Source: Rhizomys pruinosus
Taxonomy: Eukaryota; Chordata; Mammalia; Rodentia; Spalacidae
Reading direction: 5' to 3'
Assembly: GCA_009823505.1 (NCBI GenBank)
Contig: VZQC01005731.1
Location: 130,199 to 194,198, forward strand
Length of the DNA stretch: 64,000 nucleotides
Shown here piece by piece: positions 1-12,049 of this stretch. The translations under genes were made by a program, and so were the position numbers. Positions within the stretch are counted from its first letter, which is position 1, and every line of letters starts with the position of its first letter. The notes under the pieces were generated by a model that had not been told where the DNA came from, did not search any database, and saw nothing but the letters and a program-made list of their open reading frames with translations.

Positions 1-237
1 GGGGCTGGAGAGATAGCCTAGCGGTTAAGAGCACTGACTGCTCTTGCAGAGGACCTGGGTTCGATCCCCAGCACCCACATGGCGGCTAAGAACCGTCTGT
101 AACTCCAATTCCAGGAGAACTCCAGTTCCAAGGAAATCCGAGACCCTCTTCTGACCTCCACGGCATTGCACGACACAGGTGCACAGACCTACATGCAGAC
201 AGTACACTCATACACATACAAAAATAAATAAAAATTT
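1..237 (+). mobile_element. B2-superfamily SINE, 17-bp-duplication subfamily
   Basis: The tRNA-like head (ggctggagagatagcctag, then the B-box-like gggttcgatcc) is followed by the 3' body with cagacagtacactcatac and an A-rich tail. Two adjacent 17-bp units (101-117 and 118-134) mark the younger subfamily seen repeatedly in this window. The window edge cuts its left flank, so no target duplication can be checked. Confidence 0.9.
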
Positions 238-300
238 TAAAAATATATATGTATATATATACATATATATATTATACATATATTATATATATATATATGT
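238..300. repeat. AT/TA-rich microsatellite
   Basis: Alternating ta/at runs extend the SINE tail at 1-237 and separate it from the next SINE. Confidence 0.85.
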
Positions 301-305
301 CTTCT

Positions 306-525
306 GGGGCTAGAGAGATAGCCTAGCAGTTTAGAGCACCAACTGCTCTTGCAGAGGACCCAGGGTCAATCCCCAGCACCCACATGGCAGCTGAGAACCG
401 TCTTTAACTCCAGTTCCAGGGGAATCTGACACCCTCTTCTGACCTCCGCAGCATTGCACAACACGGTGCACAAACCTACATGCAGACAGTACATTCATAC
501 ACATAAAAAATAATAATAAAATATA
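306..525 (+). mobile_element. B2-superfamily SINE, form without the 17-bp duplication
   Basis: It has the same head and tail landmarks as the first element but only one copy of the aactccagttccagggg unit. It is about 300 bp downstream of the first SINE in the same orientation. Confidence 0.88.
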
Positions 526-539
526 TTTTAAAAATATGT

Positions 540-1705
540 CTTCTTTGAATATTAGTTCCATGAGAAAATGATCCTTGTTCTCTTTGCTGTTGTCTGTTAG
601 CCAGAGATCTAAGCTATATTCACCCATCAGTTTTATAACAAAAAGGCTTATATTTTGTTCACCATCTGGCTCTCTTTGGTGTCCTATTTAAGAAATTCAG
701 AGCATGCCAGGAGCTAGTAAGTAAGGATAAATGTAGGGGAAACAAGGTTGGGTCAGATCACACACCATCAATAGACCATGGTGAGAGTTTGGATCTGATT
801 CTATTCCTGATGGGAAACGATTAGCAGGTTTGGCTGGAGTATAACAAGGCCTGATTTGTGGCTTCCAGGCCTCACTCTGCTGCTCTGAGGAGAACAGGCC
901 AGAGGGAGAAGTGGAAAGAAGAGAGATTGGTTAGGAAATTAGAGTGGGATAAGGGTGGTTTATACCTGGATAACAACAATGGAGATGGAATAGGGCCAAA
1001 AGATGTGGCTGATCCACTCAATACAGCGTGTAAAAAAATGAAAGTGACAAGAATAACTCCAAAATATCTGGCTTCCTCAGACAGATGCTCTCACTTTACG
1101 TAGCTGAAGAATGGAGGAGGAAGGACAGGTGGGAGGAAGAACTCTCGAATCTGTCTTAGACACATTCAGCTAGAGGTGCCTGGTATCCCAAGAGAGCCTG
1201 CTGACTAAAACAAATGAATATGGATGTCGGGTCAGCACTGGACACAAACAGGGCATCCCAATACTGAACTAGAATTATGTACAGGACTTGGGTTCCTTCA
1301 CACACAGTATGATTCAGAAACAACCTGTAGGGCTTTGGCTTCACCAAGCCAGCAAAAATCTGGTTCGTTTCATCTGGGCTTCACCTGGGTGCAGAGCCCA
1401 TGCTTTTTCTTCAGTGGGAGATTTCCTGGCAAAAATAAATAAATAAGCTTTGCTTGGGTCTGAGCTTCAAAGGCTTCTCCCTCTCCAAAGCAACCCAAAA
1501 TATTATAGAGAAATGAGTGCTCTCCCATACTGAACAAATTACAATCCCCTGCATAAGTTCAAAGATGTCAATAGGATTTACATTTGTGATAAACATAAAT
1601 ATGGTATCTTGGGATTTTTTTTTCATTCCAAGAACTCCCCAAACAGAAAAGAACAGGAGAGACCACCCTGAAAAAATCCTGGGAAAGTTATCTATTTGCA
1701 TGCTA
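540..1705. other. Unique sequence, no gene seen
   Basis: I recognise no repeat family and no exon-like reading frame here. The short open frames are under 100 codons and lack any familiar protein motif. Confidence 0.5.
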
Positions 1706-1719
1706 AAGAAATGGGCCCT

Positions 1720-1868
1720 GGCCGGGCATGGTGGAGCATGCCTTTAATCCTAGCACTTGGGAGGCAGAGGCAGGTGGATCTTTGTGAGTTCAAGGCCAGC
1801 CTGGTCTGCAGAGTGAGCTCCAGGACAGCTGGGGCTACAAGGAGACCCTGTCTCAAAAAAGACAAAAA
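1720..1868 (+). mobile_element. B1 SINE
   Basis: It runs from gccgggcatggtgg through ggaggcagaggcagg and ccagcctggtctgcagagtg to gagaccctgtctc. The imperfect target duplication aaagaaatg(gg/ca)ccct lies at about 1706-1720 and after the GAAA array near 2045. Confidence 0.92.
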
Positions 1869-1907
<39 letters not shown>

Positions 1908-1963
1908 GAAGGAAGGAAGGAAGGAAGGAAGGAAGGAAGGAAGGAAGGAAGGAAGGAAAGAAA

Positions 1964-2047
<84 letters not shown>

Positions 2048-2049
2048 AA
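1869..2049. repeat. (GAAA)n/(GGAA)n microsatellite grown from the B1 tail
   Basis: About 180 bp of pure tetranucleotide: GAAA, then an internal GGAA block (about 1906-1957), then GAAA again. It is a tail expansion of the preceding B1. Long Lys/Arg/Glu or Phe/Leu/Ser open frames here are artefacts. Confidence 0.97.
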
Positions 2050-2213
2050 TGCACCCTGATTTCTCTAAGACCTACTTCAAAATATTAGAGTTAGCAGTAG
2101 ATCCGGAGCTTCTCCATTCTCATGCAGCTTCTCCTCTGCACGGCAATAAGCAGGTCTGCATCAGGATAGGCAAATCAGAGCTTTGGCCACATCTTTTAAA
2201 ATGAATGAGCCTT

Positions 2214-2362
2214 GCCGGGCGTGGTGGCTCACGCCTTTTATCCTAGCACTTGGGAGGCAGAGGCAGGCGGATCTTTGTGAGTTCCAGGCCAGCCTGATCT
2301 ACAGAGTGAGTTCCAGGACAGCTGGGACTACAGGGAGACCCTGTCTTGAAAAGACCAAAAAA
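2214..2362 (+). mobile_element. B1 SINE with 15-bp target duplication
   Basis: A full-length B1 body starting gccgggcgtggtgg. A perfect 15-bp direct repeat AAATGAATGAGCCTT flanks it at 2199-2213 and 2413-2427, so the insertion is recent. Confidence 0.95.
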
Positions 2363-2409
<47 letters not shown>

Positions 2410-2412
2410 ATG
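2359..2412. repeat. (AAAT)n microsatellite
   Basis: About 13 AAAT units form the tail of the preceding B1, inside its target duplication. Confidence 0.95.
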
Positions 2413-2427
2413 AAATGAATGAGCCTT

Positions 2428-3640
2428 TCTCTCAAGAATATCCAGTTCACCTTCCACAGGCACAAGTTTCTCCCTTCAGCTCTGTTCCCAATTTATCTTT
2501 GTGGGGGGTGGGGGGATCAAACCCATAGAAAGATTTTCTTGTTTTCTTCTTTTCACTTTCATTTGAAGCTAAGCCCAGTGTAAATGAAGTTCAGTGTCCA
2601 TAATCGCAACATAATTATAACAGTAACATTTGTTTTCTTTAATTTATACCAGTGGGAAACTGTGGACTTTCCAAGTCAGAATCAAGATTCTGCATACACT
2701 ATTATGTATAATTATCATACACTAATAAAAAAAAGTATTTGGTCATAGTACAGAAAAAGATAAATCAAGCTGGAACTGGGCAGTTAGCTTTCTCTATTCC
2801 TTAGATCTCATAGTTCTGGAAGGTAGTCGTAAGCTGATGGGCAACAACTGTCATCAACAGTCTGACCCAGCTGTGGACTGGTGTGCAGCACTATTGACTG
2901 ACTGAACAGATAAGGTGCCCACTGTTACAATAATGCCAAGTCTTTTATGTGATAACTAGCTGATTACTAATGGATTTGAGGTCTTCTCCAGAGGAAGGAA
3001 TTCACATCTGGACTGTAAACCTAGTCAGAGCCCATGGCTGGGGTGGTCACAGGCCCATATGGGGAAGCTACTGTTGTTGTTTTGCTAAATGGATGTGATA
3101 TTACCTTCTAAATAAATGCTTTAATTTTTTTCTAAATAAATGCTTTATGCCCATAGATTAGTGCTGCTGCCAAAGAAGCTTCAGTCAGAGAAGCTTCTCT
3201 TTTAGAATGGGCAATGGTGTCTGCAGAGACTTATAACCAGTCCAAGTGATGAGAATCATCAACTATTGAATACTAAGGCATAAATGGGACGTCTCTATCA
3301 CCTTCTCTAAGGCTAAGAGAGCATCACAGAAGAGGTAGAAAGCATCTAAGAGCTGGAGGGAGCAGAGGAGCGATGTGGAATGCTGACTTCAGAACGTGAC
3401 ACGGTCATTGCACTCTTGAACTCACAACAGTTGTGATTCCCTGTAGAAGATCTGCACAAGATTGGGCTCATCAATACCCAGTCAAGGAGAGGAGAGGAGC
3501 TCAGGAGACCCCGCCCCTTCATGAGGATTTGTACAGTTAATGATTATGGAGAGAGGGAAAGACATTCATTTCAGTGCTGCAGCCACTGTTAAGGTAGGTA
3601 CCCATGTTCCTCACCCATCCTGCTATAAGGAACACAACCA
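2428..3640. other. Unique sequence, no gene seen
   Basis: There is no recognisable exon. A short local duplication of tctaaataaatgcttt occurs at about 3108-3147, and a G-rich run lies at 2501-2515. Confidence 0.5.
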
Positions 3641-3790
3641 AATTCAGTAGGAAGAAAAGAAGGATTAGCAAGAGGGAGGGAATAAGAGAGGAAAATGGGG
3701 GGGCGAATATTATCAAAACATATTACATTGTCATAATACAACTCATTATGTATAATATATACTAATGAAAATATAGAAGGCAAAAATTCT
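3640..3790 (+). mobile_element. Probable rodent L1 3'-terminal fragment
   Basis: The purine-rich stretch with ggagggaataagagagg is followed by the motif tgtcataatacaactcatt and ctaatgaaaa. This resembles the ends of rodent Lx-type L1 3' UTRs. The assignment is from memory of the family. Confidence 0.45.
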
Positions 3791-4282
3791 GCCTACAACA
3801 TTCATCAGTTTCCCATGCCGCCTACTTTTAACAGCTTACATGGCATTAATTTTTTCTTAAGTGAAATTTTTAAAGGTATAAGAAGAAAAAATTTTTTTTT
3901 AATTTTTGGTCAACTCAATATATTATCTCTTCAAATCTATACACTAAAATTATCCTAGACTGAAGTATATAGTAAGTTTTCATGTCTCCATGGTGGCAAA
4001 CTGCATTCCCAAAACCCAATAAAAATTCATCCTTTCAATAAACATGTTTGATGAACATGTATTGCCATGGCTCTTGGGATATAGCGCCGAACCAGAGAGA
4101 GAAAACCCCACACGCGTGGCTGACATTCTAGCAGTAAACACAGACAAGCCAGCAAACAAATGCATGGTGTATTTGTGTATAGTGACAAATGCTAAGAGGA
4201 AAAAATGGCACTGAGATAAGCAGGGAAGGATGGATTTTCATTGTCCAATGGGTAGGGAAAGGTAGGAAGTAAAGTTTCTGTT

Positions 4283-5600
4283 TTTTTTCTTTTTAAAATT
4301 TATTTAATTTTTTCAATCTTCATACTATACTTCGATGCCATTTAGATCCCCTTTTCCGCTTCCCCCACCGCCACCCAATTCAACAGACTCCACTATATAT
4401 GCAATATAGCCAAGAGAGTCTCCTTTGTGTCCCCACATGTCCTTTAACGTGAACCCATCCACTGGAGCCTGGTCAACCTACCAGAGTCCCATTCCTATAA
4501 GAGACTGTCTCTCCCCGTCCCAGCAGCCATCAATTGCCACAAGTTCCTTAGGCTGGGTTGGGTTGCCTTTCCTTACCCACGGCTATGCTGGGATTTTTGT
4601 CTGGTGTAAACTTGCATAGAATTCGTACATGCTGTGAGTTCACATGTGTAACTGCCCAGCTGTCTGGAAGATTCTGTTTCCCTATAGCTCAGCCATCACC
4701 ACCTCTGGCTCTTACAATCTTTTCACCCCTTCTTCCACCATGATCTCTGAGCCTGGAGAGGAAGAGCTTTTAAAAAAATGTCCTATCCAGAGATAAGCAC
4801 TCTACAGCCTCTTCTCTGCACATTGACCAATTACGGGTTCCTGTGCTAATCACCATCTGCTGCATAAGGAAAACTCTCTGGTGAGAGTTGAAAGATGCAT
4901 TCATCTTATGTGTAGAAATTGCATTAAAAATGTATCACTTAGGGCTAAGCATCTCATAGACAATTATTTTCTGTGTTTGACCAGTTATGGAACTCTATGT
5001 CAGTCTCCATCTGTTGCAAAAAGAGAAACTTCTTTGATGAGTGGTGAGAGGCATACTTATCTGTCAATATAAGGATGCATATTTAGAATACAGTAAGAAA
5101 TTATGGGGGTTTAGGAGTGTGGCAAAAGTAAGCTTTTCTCTGGGATCTATGACCTCTCCAGCCATGTGTATTTGGCTAGGTTTACAGTAGTGCACATGAG
5201 TTTGCTCAGACAGATGTTGATTACCCCCAAGATAAAAATACCTACCGCTATTGTACCAATAGCAACAGTCACTGGGTCAGTCGGTGTCATTTATTAGGCT
5301 TTATGGCTGGGTAGGACCAACCAGTCGTTGGTTTTCTCCCTTGGCAGCTTGCATAGGATCCTATGATACTATGAGAGCTCGTCTTCGGGGGGAGGCTTCC
5401 AGATCAATTCCATCTCAATTGCTCCAAGTCCTATGTCCAAAGTGTGTACTGTCTTCAGCAATAGGGTCTTACCTTCAAGTTCTGGGAGGCAATAAGGGCT
5501 GTGGCAATAGCCTCTGTTAATTTGGGAGACTCTTAGACTACTCTAACCAACAACTCTAAGGGAGGCTTCTCCTGGCTGCCACTGTGTTTTTTGTTAGATA
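4283..5600 (-). mobile_element. L1 (Lx-like) 3' region fragment
   Basis: It starts at a T-rich end (a poly(A) in reverse). It then runs through antisense 3' UTR landmarks such as cccagcagccatcaattg, caagttcc and ctctggctcttacaatc. The same family is present on the + strand at 50790-51372. No ORF2 reading frame survives here. The distal boundary near 5600 is uncertain. Confidence 0.6.
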
Positions 5601-5860
5601 AACTTCAGCTACATATACACACTTACATGTATATTTTGTATTGTTCAATAGGACTTTTATTTCCCTCTAATTTTCCATACCTCTCATTCATGACTCAGGT
5701 ATAGCCCTCCCTGTTCTCTCCCCAAAGTGCCCCCCTTTTCCCCACTTCTCCCTTGATAACACCTGTCTCCTAGCATCAGAGGGTGAAGATTTTCAATGAC
5801 AGTGACAGTGATCCAAGATCTAAATGAAATGAGGAGACCCAAGACACTCCCCAGCAGAAC

Positions 5861-5965
5861 CCATCCCTCCCTGCCTCCTGTCCATCCCTCCCTGCCTCCT
5901 GTCCATCCCTCCCTGCCTCCTGTCCATCCCTCCCTGCCTCCTGTCCATCCCTCCCTGCCTCCTGT
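5861..5965. repeat. 21-bp minisatellite, five copies
   Basis: Five consecutive identical copies of CCATCCCTCCCTGCCTCCTGT (105 bp exactly). Because 21 is a multiple of three, it produces repeated peptides in several frames. Nothing suggests translation. Confidence 0.97.
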
Positions 5966-6011
5966 CCTACTGCACTTACTTCTTGATTCATTCATTCAAC
6001 AAATATTTCTT

Positions 6012-6172
6012 TTTTTGTTTCCTTTGTCTTTTTGAGATAGGGTCTCCCTTTAGTCCCAGCTGTTCTGGAGCTCGCTATATAGACCAGGCTGGCCTTGAAC
6101 TCACAGAGATCCTCCTGCCTCTGCCTCCCTAGCACTGGGATTGAAGGTGTGAGCTACGCCCAGTGACAAGTG
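6012..6172 (-). mobile_element. B1 SINE with 13-bp target duplication
   Basis: Antisense B1 (gagatagggtctccct to cactgggattgaaggtgtg). The flanking direct repeat ACAAATATTTCTT is at 5999-6011 and 6173-6185. Confidence 0.92.
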
Positions 6173-6185
6173 ACAAATATTTCTT

Positions 6186-8382
6186 GAATCCCTGCCACAC
6201 CTGCATGCTATTCCTGAAGCTCTCTCAGAATTTCAGGTTATCTTGTTCCTATCTGTTCCTATTAAGAGATTACAAAGACCAGAACAAAGTTCTTATCTTT
6301 GTGGCTCTTTTGATGCCTTGTATGCTGGAGAATCAAGCATTCAATGGAGAGACAAATGGATGAATATGCTAAAACTCAAGTATTTTCAGGAGTCAAAACT
6401 ATATTTTCCTCGATGACTCCCAAGTGAATGCACATCTTCCCTCAAGAGAAAATCAAGGCTACTTGTAGAACACTCAGTAGAGTAGGTCAGGTTAGGACCA
6501 CTGGGAAATAAAGGATTAGAGTAAAACAAAATCTTTGATTAAAATGTAGTTCATTATTCAACAGTCTTTGCCAGACAGCAAGCATAAAGACCATAGACCT
6601 TGTCTTGATTCAATAAACCAAAGAGCTTCCAAAAAGCCATGGTAATACAAACTGACTTTTGAAATTGTACCATACAAATGACTCATTGATCCAAAGTACA
6701 CGAAATGTCACACTGGTGTGAGATGCTATCAATGCACCAGCTGTAAGCAAGATGGAGATGGGTAAAGGATGCCACCCCACCCTCCCGTTTTAAAGAAACC
6801 CATATCTTCCCCCCTTTTAGACATAATGCTGTTTCTTGGTGACTAGGAAAAAAAGCCCTTTCTATATTGGAAGAAAGGATTGAACACTCTTTAGTCTCTC
6901 AGTGTGGAACATGTACCAAGAAGTAAAACCAAATTACTAACTGGCTGGTCAAAATTAGTTCTAAAACAGCATTACAGCTTCAAGACACATCGCTTCCATA
7001 ATCATACAGGACATTAGTGAATTTACAATTGAATTTCACCAACATCCCTCACAGGTACAGACCAAATGCCTTCCCAGCAATTTTCTGCTTTTGTAATCAT
7101 TTGGCAAATTGTAGCAATAGCACAGTGTTTCACCCTAACCATACTCTTTTGGGCAATGCAGATAATACTCCCCATGTAAATGTCTATTTTTTGGTTTTCT
7201 TCAGGGTTTTTTTTAAAGCTTAAACATCCTTTCACCTGAGAAGCACAGAAGGGCTGGTTTCCTTGGCAACATAATTTGCTTCCAGTTCAATGGAACACTG
7301 AGTTCCTTTTCACAGGTTCACAACACCAAGCAACCAATCCCAGCTCCGAGAGCTCCACTTCCCTTTGCAAAGCATTATGAAAAAAAAGTCTGTTGCTAAG
7401 GTGTTCTTGTTATGGCTAAATGAACCTTTTAAATATTGATTTTAATGTTTTCAATTTTTAAGCTGCTGTACATTCAGCTTTTTTCTGAAACGCACAGGGC
7501 ACAGCTCCTCTGTGCCTCTTATTCATCTGCCCTGATTCTTGTTTCAATGATGTAAATCCATTGCCGTCTTCTTTTGTAGACTTTTCAGCTGAAAACAGCC
7601 ACAGGAGGATGGCGTTGGGAAAGCACCTGCTTTTCACCTCAGCTGACGTACAACTTGGAGCTCTATCAATAGGAATGCCCCTCAAAATCAGGCATGCCAC
7701 AACTTCTAAACCTAAAGGACTCAGAGATACTGATATCAGAGCTAAGCACATGATAAAGAAGAGCCTAGAGCCTTTCTAAAAAGTGCCTGGTTCTGAGACA
7801 TCTTTATTTAGGTCCTAGATTATGAACCGTGTTTAAAAGGTCAACCTCTATATTAGTTTCACCAGCATCTGCTTATCAATTATAATTCCTGTGGTATATT
7901 TGTCCATGAGGCTAAGAAAGATCTGTCTGAGGGTAAACTGCAAAGTTTACTCCCCAAGCTCAGGTGGGTACTTTCAAGGCACAACCTTCACAGTTAATAG
8001 GCAAAAGACTGTGAAGCAAAATCCCAGTGAAGCAGCATGCTGTTGCTGGGAAACAAAAAGAGCTCAGGACCATATCTGAAACCAGTAGGAAGCCAGTCAA
8101 TATTTTATTCACATAGTTTACTGTTCTGCTTCACCTCAAATACTAGAACCCATTTAAAGGCTGAGGACATTTTGCAGAAAGCATTATGATAATACGATGT
8201 CATACTTGAGGAATAATAGAGTTGGAGTACTTGTTTAGCAAGTAGGAACAGAAACAATTGTCATCATAGAAACACTTGTCAAATTGGGGGCAGCAATTTT
8301 CTGTTGGGACTGAACTTTAAGTGAATGTAAACAGACACCAAGGACTCTGACTATCCAAAAGCCACTGTATCAAAAGGCAGCA
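6186..8382. other. Unique sequence with a possible regulatory segment
   Basis: A 2.2-kb stretch almost free of young repeats and without a convincing exon. Its middle (about 7010-7780) has an RFX-like X-box at 7257-7270. Low repeat density could reflect conserved noncoding sequence, but this cannot be tested without an alignment. Confidence 0.45.
7257..7270. promoter_or_regulatory. Candidate RFX X-box
   Basis: GTTTCCTTGGCAAC is an inverted repeat of two RFX half-sites with a 2-bp spacer (family consensus about GTNRCC-N2-RGYAAC). A further half-site-like tgttgctaagg lies near 7391. This is motif evidence only. Confidence 0.4.
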
Positions 8383-8522
8383 AGCTGGGAGTGGTGGTCC
8401 ACACCTGTAACCCCAGCATCATTCAAGAGACTAAGGCAATAAGATTTTGAGTTTTAGGCCAGCCTGGGCTACACAGCAAGACTGGTAAAAAACAAACAAC
8501 AACAACAAAAAAAAAAAAAAAC
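8383..8522 (+). mobile_element. Old B1-related SINE
   Basis: A diverged B1 body (gctgggagtggtgg, cacctgtaaccccagcatc, ggccagcctgggctacac) ending in an A-rich tail. Confidence 0.75.
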
Positions 8523-8727
8523 CAGTGTGATGCCTACTTTAGCTCAGGGAATAGATACTGACAGGGTAAAGCACATCTGAAGAGGTAAAGACAGCTTAGG
8601 TCTGACAGGGGATGGGTAAGACCAAGCACCTTGCCGAATGTTCCTTAACCATCCTTGATTATAGTCTCTACAATATTCTGGCATGGATAAAATTCAGAGT
8701 TAACTCCAGACATTATCTGATTTGCCT

Positions 8728-9165
8728 TCTGCTTTGTGGCAAGGTAGTATAATGGGTTGAAGGGTGACCTTCCAAAAGGTGCACATATGTCTAAACCATG
8801 GGTCTATGACTGTGACCTTGCTTGGGGGAGAAAAGGGTATAATTAAAGATGTTAAGATAAGACCACCCTGGATTATCCAGATGGGTACTAAATTTAATGA
8901 CAACTGTCCTTCTAAGAGACATACTGGGAGAGGTAGGGGAGACCATGTGGAGACCAGGCTAGAGATTAGATTGAAGTTCGCAGCCATCGGCCACAGACTG
9001 ATTAGAGTCATCAGAAAAAGCAGAGAAAGATTTTCCCACAGAGCCCTCAGAGAGCATGGCCCTGCCAACTTCTTGATTTCAGAGTCCACACATTTTTGTA
9101 GGAGGACAAGTTCCTGTTGTTCTAAGCCATGAGTTTCTTTCATTATAGTAGACCCAGGAACCTAC
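8728..9165 (+). mobile_element. Ancient MLT/MaLR-like LTR
   Basis: The order of landmarks (tgggttgaagggtgacc, tgtgaccttgc, aattaaagatgttaagat, ctggattatcc, agacatactgggagag, ccctgccaac, tcctgttgttctaagcc) matches old mammalian-wide MaLR-type LTRs known in human. The 122-codon + frame and 147-codon - frame in it are incidental. The subfamily is uncertain. Confidence 0.6.
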
Positions 9166-11245
9166 ATAATAGTCATTTTATTTTTATTATTTATTTAAGA
9201 GATTCACAGTGGTAAGAGCACAGTTGTTTTCAGATCCATGCATGATGCACTCAGTTTGCCACATTAGGTAATTGGTGCTAACACCACAGATGAGGATATC
9301 ATCTATTTCTGGGACTGTTAGTTATCATCAGAGTGTCCTCTAGCTCCCCATTTCCTGCAATCTTCATGTGTCTTCTTTCACTGAATAGAACTCCATTGTG
9401 TAGATGTACCACTCTCATCCACTCTTCAGTTGAGGGCATTTGGTTACTCCTTCATTGTGAAGAAAGCGCAAAAACCTGCCATGATGTTCTCTGTGTAATG
9501 ATCCCGGTACTCAGGAGTGTTAGCTAGGCAGGTGCAAGTCATTCCAATTTCCAAATTCACTGCACTTTAGGTGCTTATGAGTTTATCCCACCAGCAGAGA
9601 TGAGTTTCCTTCCCCCACACCTCTCAGATTAGTACATGTGTTTGATCCAGCCAGTCTTTTGGAGTAAATTATTCTTCTTGTATTCCTATGATAAATGGAA
9701 CAGTCTAAGAGTTCTCGCTCTTTATTCTACTGTAAGTCTCTGTTCGCATCTTGCTCCATCTTTGGTGTCATTGTTTTTTTTTTTTTTTTTCTCTGTTTTT
9801 TATTTAATATTCTGGAAATCAATGCTTTGTCAGATGTTTCTGCAGGAAGGATTTCCTCCCACTCTGTAGGGTTTTTTTTTATTCTTTCATTTCCTTTTTT
9901 TTTTTTTTTCCATCAACTTTTTGAGTTTGATGAGTCCCATTTGTCAATTGTCAACCTTAATTCTTGCACAGCTGCTGTCTGGATTTAGAGTCTTTCTTGT
10001 AGTCTGCTATGTTTATAGTTTTAGTTGCTGCCACTTTTTCTATCGCCTTCAGAGTAAGTTTGGGTATATGATGTTGAGGTCTTTACATCCTCTGGATGTT
10101 GACTTGTAAGGCAGGGACGTCAGGAGGGTTTAAACATTTACAGGGATCCATTTGCAACCACTTGCTGAAGTTGCTGTCTTCCTTGTGTCTTTTGGCCCCT
10201 TTCAATTGAGATGCTAATTGAGTGCCAGTTTGGTTCGGTTTGTTCTGGTCAACAGTTCTGTTGCTAGCCATACCAAGCTGTTTTATGACTATGGCCTTGT
10301 TTGAAGTCTGGTATAGTGACCCATTTTTCGCTCAGGGTCACTTTGACTATTCAGGGTCTTTTGTTCCAAATGAAATTAAGGACCTTTTTCCAGGCTGTAA
10401 GTAACCTTGGGGATTTTAATTGGTTTGCATTAAATCTATACAGAGTGGGGTAAGATGCACCAAGTTCAGTTTTTATACCTGTATTTAAAGTTCAATCCCA
10501 TAGCAGGAGTATGTTTTCCATCGTTGATGGTCTTTATCTCATAAATTTTTCTCAGGGGTTTTTAAATTTTTTGTTGTAGAGAAATTTGGGTCTTTGGTTA
10601 AGTTTGTCCTAGGTATTTTATTTTTGAGGATTGTAGTGGGGAAGGTTCTGTGAGCCTCTTCAGTGGCTTGGTTGTGTTTGAAGGAGAAACTACTTAATTT
10701 CTGGGTAATGATCCTGCCCACTTTCTAGTGTGAATCATATTCTAGAGTTTGGGTGAATTTTTAGCATCCTTAATAAACAATCAATCATCAGCAAAGGAGA
10801 TAGGCTGACTTCCACTTCCATTATACTACTTTAATTCCTTCTTTATGCCCTAACAAGTGTTTTTTTCTCAACACTATATGAAAAGGAGGGACACGAGAGG
10901 GCCCTTTGCCGAGTTCCCTACCTTTCTAAGGGACAAAGCTTCTGTTCTTCCTAGATAGAAATCAAGTTAGGATTGAGGATGGAATTTATAGTTTGCCTGT
11001 TGATTTTCTGAAATTGCTTTTTTTATTTATTTTTTCTACCAACTTGAAGGAATATATGAAAGGTCCCTCATCTCCCTTAGGACTATTAGATGAAGGTGCT
11101 GGATTTTGTCAAAGCTTTTTTTCGCATCAATGAAGATGATGGTGGGTTTTTTTGTTTTTCAGTCCTTATATGCTTGAATACTTTATTGATTTCAATGTGA
11201 ACCTTCCCTGCATCTCTGGTATAACCACGGTCATGATGGGATCTC

Positions 11246-11390
11246 TTTTTTTTTTTGTCTTTGAGAATGGGTCGCCCTGTAGTTCCAGCTGTCCTGAACT
11301 CACCTGTAGACCAGCTGGCCTTGACTACAAAGATCCGCCTGCCTCCTGCCTCCCAAGTGCTAGGATTAAAGGCTGCCGCCCACGCCCAGC
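11246..11390 (-). mobile_element. B1 SINE nested in the L1, deletion-rich
   Basis: Antisense B1 whose sequence lacks single bases at several doubled positions compared with other copies here (ctgaactcacctgtagacc where others read ctggaactcac(t)ctgtagacc; ccagctggcc for ccaggctggcc). Confidence 0.85.
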
Positions 11391-12049
11391 TTGTAGATGA
11401 TCTTCTTGATGTGAGTCTGTAGGCAATTTCCCAGAATCTTGTTTAGAATGTTTGCATCTGTATTCATAGGGAGATGTGGCTATAATTCTCCTTTTTGTAT
11501 CTTGTGGTATTGGTATTAGAGTGATGTGGCTTCATAGAAGGAATTTGGGAGAATGCCCTCTGTTTATATCCTTCTAAAAATTCAAAAAATGGATGTTCAA
11601 ATCTTTTTAAGTGTTTTATAGAATTGTGCCTTGAAATCTTCTGGGCCTGGGGTTTTTTTGTTGGTCTGGGAGGTTTCTTATTAATCTTCCAATCTATGAG
11701 TAGTGGGTCTGTTTAAGCTATGATCTCTTCTTGGTTGAGCTTTGGTGATTCCCAGATTTCAGATATTCAACCATTCCTCTTAGGTTTTCAAGCTTAGTCG
11801 TTTAAGTTTTAATTCGCGTATGGATTTTTCTGGAATTTTCATTCTGCTGTGATATTTTCCTTTTCACCATGGATGTATTGATTTGAGTTGTTCCTTCTTT
11901 CTTTGGGTAACTGGGCTAAGGTCTGTCAATTCTGTTCTTTCAGAGAACCACTTTTGGATTCATTGATTTTATTGTTTGTTTTCTTTGTTTCTATTCATTG
12001 ATTTCTGTCTGTTTTGTTATTTCTTCATCTGTTGTGTTTAGGGTTTATT

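Noticed and set aside
30..75. tRNA-like A and B box sequences at SINE heads
   Set aside because: They belong to SINE promoters derived from tRNA; no cloverleaf with mature ends is present.
25..207. Recurring open frames reading like MYCLHVGLCTRVVQ or MNVLSACRSVHP at many sites (e.g. 331-627, 15673-16074, 33105-33686, 59204-59557)
   Set aside because: All are translations of B2-superfamily SINEs in one strand or the other, not genes.
1692..2088. Open frames of poly-Phe/Leu/Ser and Lys/Glu/Arg
   Set aside because: Translation of the GAAA/GGAA microsatellite; the same reasoning applies at 18895-19304, 24032-24388, 31728-32146 and 51629-51974.
5861..5965. Regularly repeated 21-bp unit looking CRISPR-like
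   Set aside because: There are no spacers between the identical units and the genome is mammalian; it is a minisatellite.
8700..9143. 147-codon minus-strand and 122-codon plus-strand open frames
   Set aside because: Both lie in an ancient LTR and show no protein motif.
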